Notes: generated by a model from the sequence alone, not told the origin. A DNA stretch of 64,000 bases from Prorocentrum cordatum (GCA_963575745.1 CAUYUJ010006546.1:399093-463092); one strand, 5' to 3'. Shown: positions 53,385 through 63,189, numbered from the stretch's first letter. A program made the numbers and translations.

Positions 53385-53789
53385 ATGGCGCCCAAACGCA
53401 AGCATCGGATCAATGGCCAACAACCCCCGAGAGTGCCTCTTAAACGGCCTGCCGTGGCCCGTAAGCGACCAGCCGCGGCCGACGGTGCGACCGCGGACGT
53501 TGGTAATCTTGGCCCGGGAGACCAGGCTTTGTTTGACGAACTGTTCGGAGGTGCGACGGTGGACTCTGAGTCCGTCCCAGATGGGCGCGATGCGGATGCC
53601 ATGAGCTCACTGAGTCGCGCTTTGTCGGTAGAGCTCGAGACGCCCTTGGAGGATCACTACGGGGGAGACGATCACCTGGACCCCACAACAGGGTTCGAAG
53701 ATGGCGTACCCTGGACCGTGCAGGCGCTGGTCCGGGTTACACCATACGAGCCTCGGTCAACGGGTACCAACCCTACACCCCCCACGAAG
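53385..53789 (+). CDS. Gene B exon 1
   Basis: 135 codons from MAPKRKHRINGQQPPRVPLK through a KRPAAA-type basic segment, then ALFDELFGGATVDSESVPD and FEDGVPWTVQALVRVTPYEP. Ends 'acgaag|gtatta'. The start was chosen as the first ATG giving the basic N-terminus; frame upstream is open to 53,274. Confidence 0.6.
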
Positions 53790-56398
53790 GTATTAGGTGT
53801 GATCATGCGTGTTCTTCCCGATCGGTGGCGATCTGGCCCTGGGCATCTGTGACTGGGCTGTCGCGTTCGCTCTCCTCGATCGGATCCCCCCCCAGTTGCG
53901 CGCCCTGCAGTCGACGGCCCCTTCAGGTCCTTGGACCCGCAATGGCAATATTCTCAGAGCGGGTCCTTCCATGACCACGGCGCAGACCAGATGGTCGCGA
54001 GGATAGAAACTTGGCAAGGAGGAGCAGCAGCATAGGTCGCAGCAGCAGCAGGAACAAGTCGCCAGGAGGGAGGGAGGTGGTGGATGTTGGAACTGCACAT
54101 GCGCGATGTAGGGTAGATCAATTGATCCTTGCGAGGTCGCATGGATGCAGGAAGCGCTCGGCAGGATGCCCACGGAGGCGCGCATCGCCATCGCAGAGTA
54201 CTTTGCGAGTGGCAATGACGGCTCCAAGTATACTCTCGGCACAGCATGCTCAGGAACCGACTCCACAGTATTGCTTGCGAAAGCATTCCAGCATCACATT
54301 GCTAGACAGGGCTTTAAGCATGAGTTCTCTTGCGAGAAAGATGCAGACAAACGGCTGTTTCTGCAGACGATGTTCGAAGGTGAGCTCAACGTTATTTACG
54401 AGAATGTGTCTTGCTTGAGGCACGGCTGCGGCCATGAAGCCTTAGATGTTCTCAGCCAGGAGCCCTGCGTGACAATCCTTGTAAACCACAAATCTAGGTG
54501 TGACATCAATAACTTTGGGGGGCAGCTCAAGGGGCAGGGGCTGAGGTGAGGGGCAGGGGTAGGAGGGGTGAGCGACGTCACATTAAACCATCAGCTCCCT
54601 GGGGGTTTGTGGTTGCGGCTGCCGCATCACACAGGAGTACGACCCGATACCCGAGGTTGCAGACATGCACGCAGGGGCACCGTGCACGGACATCAGTGCC
54701 CTCAACCCTGAGTCAGAAGCAAACCGAGCGGTGACCCGATAAGGGTGAAAGGGAATGGGGGGGATGGGGGGATAGGAGGGTCGCTGTCGCTGCCTCCCGG
54801 CCGCCACAGGTGATCAAGGATGCATCTAAACGCACCGGGGCTGTCTTCAACTGGCTTGCGATGTGGGCGCAGAAAGAGGCGCTGAAGGAGGATCTTGGAC
54901 CTCTCCGCAGCCTCTTGCTCGAAAACGTGAAAGAAATGATCAAACCGCCCAGAGGCGTCGACCCTGACACGGGCGAGCCTTACTACACCAATCTCGAGTA
55001 TTGGGCATGTGCCAATTCCGAGCCCATGAAATCGTGTGTCACAGCTAAATCACAGCTAAATATTTGTCACCGCGCATTACTGTAGCTAGACTTAGTGTCA
55101 ACTCCAGAAGGTTACCATTGGTTTCTTTCGTCGACTATCTTAGCCTGGGCTTGGCTCGCTCGCTTTCCCGCGTTCCATGCGCCGTTCCCATCGAGAGAGG
55201 GGTAGCGTGCTATGCTGCTGCGATCTTCGATGCGGCCGGGTGGGTAATGATCTCCTTCATTCTTCGGCCTACAGATTTCGGAGTCCCTGTCAGTCGCCAG
55301 CGCATTTGGATGTTATGCATCCCCAAGTGGTTATTGCGCGATGCTGATGTGCCACAAAGGGCAGTGCTTGATTTTGCTCACTCTGTGATGGATTCAATGG
55401 TCACGCAATACCAACGAGACCTGGACGACTTCGTCCTGGAGCCCGGCCACTTAGCCATCCATGAGGAGGAGGTCAGGTGCCAGCAGCTCAGGTCCCAACG
55501 TCAGGCGAGGGAGGCAAAGCGTCAGGCGAAGAAGCCAGGAAAGGGTGGCACATCAGGACCTGGCTGGGTAAAGAAGAACAACACTTTGTTTTCAAAGAGG
55601 GGCCTGGATTGGGCTGAATCATCAGTTCCCTGCGATGAGATCTTCGACCGCTTCCCTGGGCTCGGCGCTTTGAGTGATCGGCATTTCGACACGCTCAAGC
55701 TGAACGGCGTGAGTTTCCCAGAGAGCACGAGGCGGAACATTGATGTCAGCCAGGAGACCCCCCCATGCTTTGCAGTCGTAAGATGTGTTTGCCTACCCAC
55801 TCTCAATGCCACTGCATCAATATCTAGCTTTATCTCGCGGCTTGCCCTCTGCAGGCAACGGAGCGCTGCCACATCTCCAGCACGCACTACCAGATCGTGA
55901 CCCCCAAGTGCATGACCTACCTCACGGACGTGTGCCGCCTCATCGTCGGGCAGGAGGGCATGGCGCAGCAGAGCATACATTTTGGAGTTCGGCATCACCG
56001 CCTCTCAAGGTTCGGGTCGAGGTCAGCCGACGGCCCTAACTTGGGGTGGGTAGCGGTGCCCTTCGTTCCATTGCTTTCCTCTCGTCGCTACGGCCGGGGG
56101 TGAGGCTTCGAGGTGGTCGAAGTGGGGAGGGTAAGAGGAGGGGGGCTGTTTTGGGGATGAAAGTAGAGCAAGCAAGCAAGCAAGCAAGCGAGCAATCGAG
56201 GAAGCACCGCCAAGGTTCTTGCTCGACCTGGCGGGAAATGCTTTTGAGGGGCATTGCAACGCAGCCGCGCTGCTCACGAGGCATGCCGTTGTAGCTTGGC
56301 TTTGGTCTCGCAAGATGCAGAACCGCCCTGCGCCCTCGCTGCCGATGGGCACCGAAGCCGAGGCCGTGCATGATGATTTCGATGACCTTCTCGCTTAG
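53385..56398 (+). CDS. Gene B: DNA (cytosine-5) methyltransferase-like protein
   Basis: Likely transfers a methyl group from S-adenosylmethionine to cytosine C5 in nuclear DNA. Exons: 53,385-53,789; a disputed piece ~53,808-53,910; 54,151-~54,440; 54,635-54,730; 54,810-~55,050; ~55,270-~55,780; 55,855-56,009; 56,215-56,398 (TAG). Motifs in order: N-terminal basic KRPAVARKRPAAA; motif I-like YTLGTACSGTDSTVLL; motif II-like FSCEKDADKR; motif III-like YENVSCL; motif IV HAGAPCTDIS with the catalytic-type Pro-Cys; motif VIII-like DFGVPVSRQRIW; VGQEGMAQQSIHF; motif X-like LAGNAF. The order and spacing fit the C5-methyltransferase family, about 680 residues in all. It starts 150 bp inside unit II, directly downstream of the central palindrome, and gene C follows on the same strand. 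The sequence alone does not show that it is active. Confidence 0.75.
53808..53910 (+). CDS. Gene B disputed exon (GGDLALGICDWAVAFALLD)
   Basis: Encodes FFPIGGDLALGICDWAVAFA and LLDRIPPQLRALQ in a frame one base off exon 1. With no usable intron between them, this is either a one-base indel or an unrecognised splice. Confidence 0.4.
54151..54440 (+). CDS. Gene B exon with methyltransferase motifs I-III
   Basis: The acceptor 'catggatgcag' is followed by EALGRMPTEARIAIAEYFAS, YTLGTACSGTDSTVLLAKAF, KHEFSCEKDADKRLFLQTMF, NVIYENVSCLRHGCG. ACSGTD is the glycine-containing AdoMet loop, and the acidic SCEKD corresponds to motif II. The 3' end is approximate. Confidence 0.7.
54635..54730 (+). CDS. Gene B micro-exon with catalytic motif IV
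   Basis: A 32-codon exon between 'catcacacag' and donor 'gtgacc', phase 0 at both ends: EYDPIPEVADMHAGAPCTDI, then SALNPESEANRA. The Pro-Cys at 54,680-54,685 corresponds to the nucleophile motif of C5 methyltransferases. It has no usable start codon of its own, so an ATG-based search would miss it. Confidence 0.75.
54810..55050 (+). CDS. Gene B exon (VIKDASKRTGAVFNWLAM)
   Basis: The acceptor 'ccgccacag' continues in phase 0: VIKDASKRTGAVFNWLAMWA, LKEDLGPLRSLLLENVKEM, PPRGVDPDTGEPYYTNLEYW. Charged helical sequence following the catalytic motif. Confidence 0.65.
55270..55780 (+). CDS. Gene B exon with motif VIII-like DFGVPVSRQRIW
   Basis: Probably begins after 'cttcggcctacag' (55,276). Encodes DFGVPVSRQRIWMLCIPKWL, then a charged helical linker (MVTQYQRDLDDFVLEPGHLA, QRQAREAKRQAKKPGKG) and DEIFDRFPGLGALSDRHFDT. 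The QxRxR-type arrangement matches the conserved arginine motif of the family. Confidence 0.65.
55855..56009 (+). CDS. Gene B exon (THYQIVTPKCMTYLTD)
   Basis: The acceptor 'ccctctgcag' is followed by ATERCHISSTHYQIVTPKCM, TYLTDVCRLIVGQEGMAQQS, IHFGVRHHRLSR. VGQEGMAQQSIHF resembles the G-x-E-x-x-x-x-Q segment that precedes motif X. Ends in phase 2 at 'tcaag|gttcgg'. Confidence 0.7.
56215..56398 (+). CDS. Gene B terminal exon with motif X-like GNAF
   Basis: The acceptor 'gccaag|G' completes the split codon exactly. Then FLLDLAGNAFEGHCNAAALL, TRHAVVAWLWSRKM and an acidic end HDDFDDLLA before TAG. LAGNAF corresponds to motif X of the AdoMet pocket. Confidence 0.7.
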
Positions 56399-57031
56399 GG
56401 GCCCCAGTGCGCATGTTGAATTCTCGGCTGGGCAGGGGTCGGAGCTGGCAGCACGTAGTGATAGGTGGCCTGGGGTCGGCGTGGACGACCTATCAGACGT
56501 TGGTGCAACAGCCGAAGCGTCACCCTTTGCAGGACTGCTTTGGAAGGACAGGGTAGCTTATGGGAAGGGGGGGGTCCGAGAACGGTGACGGGAGCATGCT
56601 CGCGAGGCTACTGGGGCAGTCTGCTGCAGCTTCTTTGGAGGTGGCGCGTCGCGCACAGAAATTACTACGCTTCGAATCGTCAATTCCATCAGACTAGTGA
56701 CAGGTTTCCCCGGGCTCATTTGTGAGCTTGCTTTGTTCCCAACGAGCGTCTCTTGGGCATAGGGGGGGGGTAGACCCAGACGGCGCCACTCATGGAACGC
56801 CGCCTTCGCCTCCCTACCCTCCTCTCCGCGTACTCATCGTCCTCCCCACCGCCTCCCTACCCCTCCTTCCCGCCTCCCTCGCACTCGCCGCCGACGCTTT
56901 CGCCGCTGCCGCCGCCGTCGTCAACAACTGCTGCTGCCGTTAGGGTTTATATGTGCCCGCGTCTCTTACGAGTGATACACCCGTGCTTTCACGCGCAACC
57001 TGGTACTTGACGTCTGCAACCCGCGGGCCTC
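56399..57031. other. Intergenic region between genes B and C
   Basis: Mostly unique sequence with CT-rich runs at 56,790-56,900. It must contain the 5' region of gene C. No motif can be named. Confidence 0.4.
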
Positions 57032-57160
57032 ATGCCGAAGTTCTGCAGCGCCTATTCGTCTGGTGCTCACATCTGTCCGCACTGGGGGACGAAGCAGTTC
57101 AAGGGCTGTTTGTTCATGAGCTGTGCAAATCATTCTTCAAAGTCTCGGAGGGTTCTTGTT
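57032..57160 (+). CDS. Gene C exon 1 (Cys-rich)
   Basis: MPKFCSAYSSGAHICPHWGT, KQFKGCLFMSCANHSSK. The donor is not resolved. Confidence 0.5.
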
Positions 57161-60100
57161 CAGGGGTAGGCCCTCTAGGGTGGACTCTTCAGGATACTTT
57201 TTGGTCGGGGTGTTATGTTTTTTTTTGTATGGTGAGATGCTCACGATTGTGACCCGGCTCATTGGCCCATAGGTTCTGCAGGCGCAGCAAGGAGTACCCC
57301 AACCCGAATGCGAAGAAAAGGACTGAACATCCTGGTTTGCCAATGCGGTCGGATCGCCACAAGGAGTGTTTGCCCTGCGGTGCCAAGATGCGCCGCAAGA
57401 ACCCCGATATTAAAACGGCGGCCGAGAAGAATGCCTACTCGGGTAAGCTCGCAGAGGACAATGATGCATACTATGAGCACATGCAGGCTTGAGGGGACTT
57501 GCTGGGCCCAGGTTGAGCATAGTTAGATTGGCGTGGCATTTCGTCGAAAGTAAATGGGGGTGCATGCGATGAGGAGTGCAATCCACGCCAGTGAAAGAGA
57601 TTATAAAGAGAGAATATCATAGATATATATCTATAGCAAGAGAGAGAGAGAGAGAGAGAGGGGAGAGAAAGAGAGAGAGAGAGAGAGAGCAAGAGAGAGA
57701 GAGAGGGGGAGAGAGATGCTGTTTTTTTTTAGGTTGTCATACTTGAGCAACACAGAGCGATGGGTTGGGGCCAGGGCGTCGACGAGCAAGAAAAGATCAT
57801 AAACGGAGAGATGCCGCGCAAATATGCGAAGAAGGACGCCCGGCCAACGCTCGGGCACCCACTCCAAATTCCGAGCTACGTCTCACTGGGAGGTAATTTG
57901 GGTGAAGGGGAGGGCGTGGACAGGGTGGCGGAGGGATGGAGTGGGATCGAGTGTCTGCGCCCTTCTAGGAGCACCTCGGGCTGGAGGCGGTCGCTCCCGA
58001 TATGCAGGTGACGTCCGCCCTGAAGAAAGGCGTCGGCCTGAAGACGCTCAGGGGGATCTACTGGCCTGAGGACCTGTTCGTCTCCTGGTTCAAGCGGAAG
58101 CCCCAGAAGTGCGAGATCCAGACAGTGGACCTTGGCGACGGCCTTAAGCTCACCGGGCCAGTTCTTCCAAAATCGATGGGGCACCCAGAGGGCACCACGA
58201 AGATCTACGACTACGGTATGGCCGAGGCCACCCGGAACACAGTGCTTGCCGACAGCAATACAGCGTTGGACGGCCAAGAAGTTGATCGGCATTGGAAGGC
58301 TGCGTCTGCAGCGCACAAGCTCACTTCAGCGGAGGCCGAAGAGGAGGTTGACGGGGTTGTCAGCAAGTTCATGAAGCTCGCAGGGGGGCAGAAGAAAATG
58401 GGCCCCAAGGATGAATTTGACGACCTGTTCGACTTCGGCGGAGTTGAGGCTGGCCCCTCCGCACCCTCTAAGAACGGCGGCGGAGGTGGTGGCGGCGGAA
58501 CTAGACGCGCATCAAATGGCGGCACCGCCAATACCACCAATACCGCTACTGTGGGTAACAAACGTGGGCGTGAGGGCGAGGCTAAGAAGGATGCCAAGGC
58601 ACCCAAGTCTGTGACGACCAGCGAGAAGATCGTATTGGAGGCTAACCAGCTCATGCGGGATCTCGCCGATTTGGAGAAATTTACCCCTGCGCAAGGCAAG
58701 AACATCAAAGGCATGCTGGAAAAGATCAATGGGCGCCTCACCGTTCCCTTGATTAAAGAGTACACCTCAGGATCAACGGTGGGTCAAACTGAGGATACAT
58801 TGGGCTTCAAAGTCTATGAGGAGCTGAGGGATATGCAGGACATCTTCTCCCTAACGGACTCTCTGGCCACGTGCTTGAGCGATAAGGACGTCGACCCGAA
58901 GACGGCGTACGCGAAGTGTATGAAGCTATTGCCGCATTCGTCTGGTAAGGTAACGCTTTCCCCCAAGATGCTGGAGACGATCCTGCAGAAGGAGGTCGAC
59001 CTTGGTGCCAGCAAAAAGGATCCTGCCCGGGTGCTGGCCACCATTGATCAGCAGACAGAGCGGACCGAGGCAGGATCATTCCGAATGCCCCCCTCGGGAG
59101 GATGAGGATGAGGACGAGGAGGAGGAGGCTGTACAGGAGGAGGCGGAGGAGACATGCGAGCAAGGAGGGGGCATTCGGTGCCCTCCCTCTGCCCTCTCTC
59201 AGGGGGTCGTGAACCTGGCCATACTTCCCACTACTTCGCAGCGGGCTTTCCAGACCCATGCCGTGGCCAAGCTCTATTGGGACTTGCTGGACGATGACAA
59301 AGATACGGGCCCTGACACGCTGAGAGCATTCGACGAGGTCATGAGGACCCTGAGACGGGTTCCTTTGCCTGCCCCAGAGGAAGGTAAGCCTCCTCCCCCG
59401 CCAGAGAGTGACGTATTCGACGAGCTTCCCCGATTGCGGATCCTCTTGTATCCTTTCGAAAGCGATGTCAAACTCGAGGCGGTCAAGGAGGCAATAGAGT
59501 ACTTCCGCAAAACGAAATCGGCCAAGCTGTACAGAGGCGTCATCTACTTCAACACTGGCATCAAAGTGATGAACGCTGCCGCCAACGCTACGGCCCAGAG
59601 GAAGGAAGACGATACCTATGAGCTGATGATCGCCAAGATCGGCACGGACGCGACAGAGCTGCCCGCCCTCGATCAGATGCAGACCTTAGAGGACGCGGCC
59701 AAGCATCTTATCAAATTTGAGGCCGTCTATGGCCGGCTGGCGGCCACGAAAGACTGCAGCCAGAAGTTCAAGAGCAAGCACGAGGCCATCTTTCAGCAGG
59801 TCTTGGGCACGCTGGGGGCTTACACCAAGCATGTGACCGACAAGATTTTCGCAAGCAACCAGGCGGCTTTCTCCTCAGCGGCCAGGTGGATGATCGCGAA
59901 CGTCAAGCTTGCAGGTGCACAGGCTCACGATACCTTTATCGACCAAGATTCAGTGCGATCCGAGGGGAAACAGGTAATCTCGTCGGCAGTCGCCTCCTTA
60001 CAGGCGCCTGACAAGCCTGTGGGTCTCTTGTCCGATGTCCCCGAGAAGCACATGGAGACAGAAATGTCTTGTTACACTGAAGTCAAGGATAGGGTGGGGG

Positions 60101-62392
60101 TCCAAGCAATCAGCTCTTCCCCTGGCATGGTCGGCCCCTGGTCCCCCCAGGCCCAAAACGAAGAGCTGGAGGGGGGGGATGGATTAGGCAGGCCCGGGCG
60201 GAGTCTGGCGCATTCCCCAGTCAGGATCTGCTCGAACTGGTCAGTTCAAAGCTCGACCTCTTGATGGCGGCCGATGGGAAGGTCCGTCTGGACGACAGCG
60301 AGTATATGAAGCTTTTCGAGCTTGTGAAGGAGCCAGGCGATTCGCTCTACAAGTACACGGATTTTAGAGAATGGGCCAAACACATTGATACTGTGTTCCT
60401 GTCCCAGTTCCAACAGACGGCCAAGACTGAGATCGTCATGAGTACCCCCGTGTTGTGGGAAAGCGTGGTGAACTTCGGCTTGGGCGCCCCGGGCAAGGAC
60501 CGCGAGGATAGCATCGTGACGTACATGACTAGGTTCCCGAAGGAAGGGGTGGCTTCTTCAAGTTCCCCTTCAAGCACTTGTGCTAAGGCCAGAGGCTTTA
60601 GCACAAGGCCATGAAAGGAACTTGGATGAGACACCTGGCAAGGACTACAAGGACCCGCCAAATCTCCATGCGATGGCTGACACTGGGGACGGCCTGCTGA
60701 AAGTGATGCCTATCGACTGGACGCTTGTCATGGAGCAACATTGCACGCTTCAGACAATCAGGGAGGTCCCAGGGACACCAATTGTAGCATTCACATGCAT
60801 CCACGAGGGGCCCCCTAGGGTACTCCCAGTGGCCCAGGAGGCTTATCAGGGGGGGGACACCTTGACGTGTTTCAAATGGCTTCTGATCCCGAGTTGCCTC
60901 TCTGGTCTGTTTGCTTCGGCCCGCGCATCATGAAGCTGGCTGGCGTGCTGAGCAAGATCGGTGGGGAGCTGCCTACTCCTTATGGTGTGAAAGAGGCCAT
61001 GGCTGCTCTCGTCGACCTGGATACACTCAGCGACGAGCTCACTAATTTCAAGGCGGCTTCCGATGCCCTGGCTGAAGTCACGGACGAATCCTCACCAGTA
61101 AAGGACATTTATCCTAACAAGACGTCGCTGACAGTCATATCGGACAGCGTGCAGAACATCGCCAATGCCGTCTTTGGGCACAACGTGCAGGCCTTCGTGA
61201 CGGCGATCACGGATAAGCTCAATGAGATCAGCGAACTACTCAAGCATCCTACGCTGGCAGACGTGACTGACGCAGTAGCGGCCCTCCCGAAGCTGGACGA
61301 CACCGTATGCACGAGGTTCAAAGAAGTTGCTGGGGGGCAAGAGAGCGTGAGGCTGCACAAGCTATGCAAGGATGTTGAGGCGTTCAAGCCCCTGAAGGAC
61401 TACTTCCTGACTATTTCCAGCCGCATCCCAGATGAGCTGATGACGCAGATTTTGGAGCCAGGCCAGGACACTTTCGATAATGAAATTTACCTCCGACCAG
61501 TCCCCAAGAGGAGCGCGACGAGGATGGCAGGAGTACGAGGAGTATGAGAAGGATGAAAAGAAACGGGAGGAGGAGGGGGGCAGAGAAGCCGAAGGAACGG
61601 GAGGAGGAGGAGGAGGAGGAGGAGGAGGAGGAGGAGGAGGAGGAGGAGGAGGAGGAGGGGGGGAAACATAATGAGCAAGTGGCTGGGAGGGGACGCCAGC
61701 CCAGGTGGGCCTGAATGTCAGCATGCCGCTGGCCGTGATCTCAACGTGCTCTTGGCGACCCTGCAAGTGCTGGGGCGCGAGCTCAAGCCGGGCGAGACGC
61801 AGGGTACCCATGCCCGCCGTGCACGCGCGATGAGAACGCAAAAGGGTGCCGTCTTGCCAGCCAACTTGACCGCGTATTCATCAGCTTCGCTGATCCCGCC
61901 CCCCAATCCCAACCAACCTCTTACGGGTGATTTAATGCCGTCCTGCTCTCAGCTATCTCTAGCAGTCAGGGATCACTCTCGCTTGTCGCACAATTGTGCA
62001 GGGCGGATGTGGATGAACTTGCTTCGCAGATGGAAGGGGGAGGTAAGGTGGCGCTAGACGCTGGTGCCAGTGATGCAGCCCCAGCGGAGGCGCAGGTGCA
62101 GGGCTCAAAGGGCGGTGGAGCTGGCGGCGGCTCAAAGGGCGCCAACGGCTCAAAGGGCGGTGGAGCCGCCGGCGGCTCAAAGGTCGGTGGAGCCGCCACC
62201 GCCTCAAAGGGCGCCAGTGGCTCAAAGGTTGGTGGAGGCGCCCGCACCTCAAAGGTCTCTGGCACTCAGAAACTACTGGAGGAGGCGTTTGGTCCACCAA
62301 GCATCGTTCCCGGTGCGGAGGCGAGTGGAGCTAAGCCTAAGAGTGGTAGGGTGCCCAGGAAGAGGGCGGCAGGCACGACGACCGGCGCGTAG
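57032..62392 (+). CDS. Gene C: large Cys-rich, helical protein of unknown function
   Basis: ATG 57,032 to TAG 62,390-62,392. Exons: 57,032-~57,160; 57,273-~57,487; 57,733-57,892; 57,969-59,069; 59,203-59,973; 60,225-60,532; 60,588-~60,805; ~60,860-~61,500; ~61,680-~61,870; ~62,003-62,392. The N-terminus has a run of Cys pairs (MPKFCSAYSSGAHICPHWG, GCLFMSCANHSSK, FCRRSKEYPNP, KECLPCGAKMRR) that looks zinc-binding. The body of about 1,100 residues is rich in charged helices with Gly-rich and basic KRGREGEAKKDAK linkers. The C-terminus is Gly/Ser/Lys/Ala-rich (GSKGGGAGGGSKG). I recognise no family. Position downstream of the methyltransferase within the same inverted ends suggests an accessory DNA-binding or structural protein of the element, which is inference. 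An unrelated host gene is the alternative. Confidence 0.65.
57273..57487 (+). CDS. Gene C exon 2 (Cys-rich, basic)
   Basis: The acceptor 'ttggcccatag' is followed by FCRRSKEYPNPNAKKRTEHP, DRHKECLPCGAKMRRKNPDI, LAEDNDAYYEHMQ. A TGA follows two codons later. The likely donor is GC ('atgcag|gcttga'), which joins the next exon in phase 0. Confidence 0.6.
57604..57715. repeat. (GA)n microsatellite in a gene C intron
   Basis: About 75 bp of GA flanked by 'atagatatatatctatag', a short palindrome. Confidence 0.9.
57733..57892 (+). CDS. Gene C exon 3
   Basis: After a T-run acceptor: VVILEQHRAMGWGQGVDEQE, KIINGEMPRKYAKKDARPTL, GHPLQIPSYVSLG. The frame with the next exon is kept only if one extra G is removed at the junction. 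Confidence 0.6.
57969..59069 (+). CDS. Gene C exon 4 (367 codons)
   Basis: The acceptor 'cccttctag' is followed by EHLGLEAVAPDMQVTSALKK, LRGIYWPEDLFVSWFKRKPQ, FDDLFDFGGVEAGPSAPSK, a Gly run, a basic KRGREGEAKKDAKAPK, then DLEKFTPAQGKNIKGMLEK and MQDIFSLTDSLATCLSDKD. This is the longest clearly coding exon in the window. The donor is probably GC ('accgag|gcagga'). Confidence 0.8.
59203..59973 (+). CDS. Gene C exon 5 (257 codons)
   Basis: The acceptor 'ccctctctcag' and donor 'gtaatc', phase 0 at both ends. GVVNLAILPTTSQRAFQTHA, AVAKLYWDLLDDDKDTGPDT, LRILLYPFESDVKLEAVKEA, GVIYFNTGIKVMNAAANATA, DYTKHV-type helices, AAFSSAARWMIANVKLAGAQ. Predominantly helical, no known domain. Confidence 0.8.
60225..60532 (+). 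CDS. Gene C exon 6
   Basis: The acceptor 'ccccagtcag' is followed by DLLELVSSKLDLLMAADGKV, YMKLFELVKEPGDSLYKYTD, LGAPGKDREDSIVTYMT. Ends in phase 2 at 'actag|gttccc'. Confidence 0.75.
60588..60805 (+). CDS. Gene C exon 7
   Basis: Completes the split codon, then PEALAQGHERNLDETPGKDY, MADTGDGLLKVMPIDWTLVM, IREVPGTPIVAFTCIHE. Its first bases lie in a 31-base hairpin. The preceding intron would be only about 55 bp, and an alternative acceptor exists at 60,601. Confidence 0.6.
60860..61500 (+). CDS. Gene C exon 8
   Basis: VFQMASDPELPLWSVCFGPR, IMKLAGVLSKIGGELPTPYG, SDELTNFKAASDALAEVTDE, AITDKLNEISELLKHPTLAD, LHKLCKDVEAFKPLKDYFLT, ELMTQILEPGQDTFDNEIYL. Strongly helical. Both boundaries are approximate. 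Confidence 0.75.
61600..61668. repeat. (GGA)n microsatellite in a gene C intron
   Basis: About 65 bp of GGA between exons 8 and 9. Confidence 0.9.
61680..61870 (+). CDS. Gene C probable exon 9
   Basis: KWLGGDASPGGPECQHAAGR, DLNVLLATLQVLGRELKPG, ETQGTHARRARAMRTQKGAV. Boundaries approximate. Confidence 0.5.
62003..62392 (+). CDS. Gene C terminal exon (Gly/Ser/Lys-rich tail)
   Basis: The acceptor 'caattgtgcag' is followed by ADVDELASQMEGGGKVALDA, then about eight repeats of GSKGGGA type, VSGTQKLLEEAFGPPSIVPG and a basic end SGRVPRKRAAGTTTGA before TAG. The basic low-complexity tail is compatible with nucleic-acid binding. Confidence 0.65.
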   Translation, partial: ADVDELASQMEGGGKVALDAGASDAAPAEAQVQGSKGGGAGGGSKGANGSKGGGAAGGSKVGGAATASKGASGSKVGGGARTSKVSGTQKLLEEAFGPPSIVPGAEASGAKPKSGRVPRKRAAGTTTGA

Positions 62393-63189
62393 GCGCGAGT
62401 TGGGTATCACTCGGTTTTCTGCATGCCTATGGTGAGGGAGTTGTTTATGTATTATATGTGCAGCTTCGCTCTCAATTAGTTGTAGCAGCAACTCGTTTGT
62501 GCTACATCGAGAAGCGGCCCGAGTTGCTCCGCCTCACCCCTCACTCGCCACTCCTTTAGTGCGTGTGCCTGGCGGGCTCCAGCGTTTGAACCAAACAGGG
62601 AACTTCAGGGAGCAGGGTTAGCAAGGATAGGAAGGTCAGGGTTCAGAGGTTCCTAGGCAATTAACTCCCCTACGAGGTGTGCTGTGTGCTGCCCGTCCAT
62701 CTCCATGCTAAAGCTGCAGGTTACAGAGCTGCAGCAGTTGCCTGTAGCATCTTCTGTTCGGAGGGTTGCCTTGTGGGATTGTGCTGCTGAGCGAAGTAGT
62801 CGTTCATGCTACTACGGCGATCATGGAGCGAACGGGACAGCAAACCTTTTGTGTAGGTCTCTGGCGCGAGTGGAAAAAACTGAGGAGCCTCCGCCTAGTC
62901 ATCCCTCTTCCCCCTCCTCCCCCTCCTCCCTCCTCCTACCCCGCCTCCTCCCTCCTCCTCCTCCTCCACCCTCCTCCCACCTCTTCCTCATTCCTCCTTC
63001 TTCTCGCCTTTTCCTGCCCCTACCGCTGCCGCTCATACTCCACTGTGCCATCACCGACGTCGTCGCCGTTTATCTTGCCGGGGCGGCTGACCTATGTATT
63101 GGGAAACAGCTAACGCACGCCTGGCTTTTCCAACGCATGGGGCATTTTCTCTATGATTCAATATCAGAAAGGGGTGCTCCACACCGCGG
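62393..63189. other. Spacer downstream of gene C
   Basis: Unique sequence with a CT-rich run at 62,895-63,010. No gene or polyadenylation signal identified. Confidence 0.4.
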
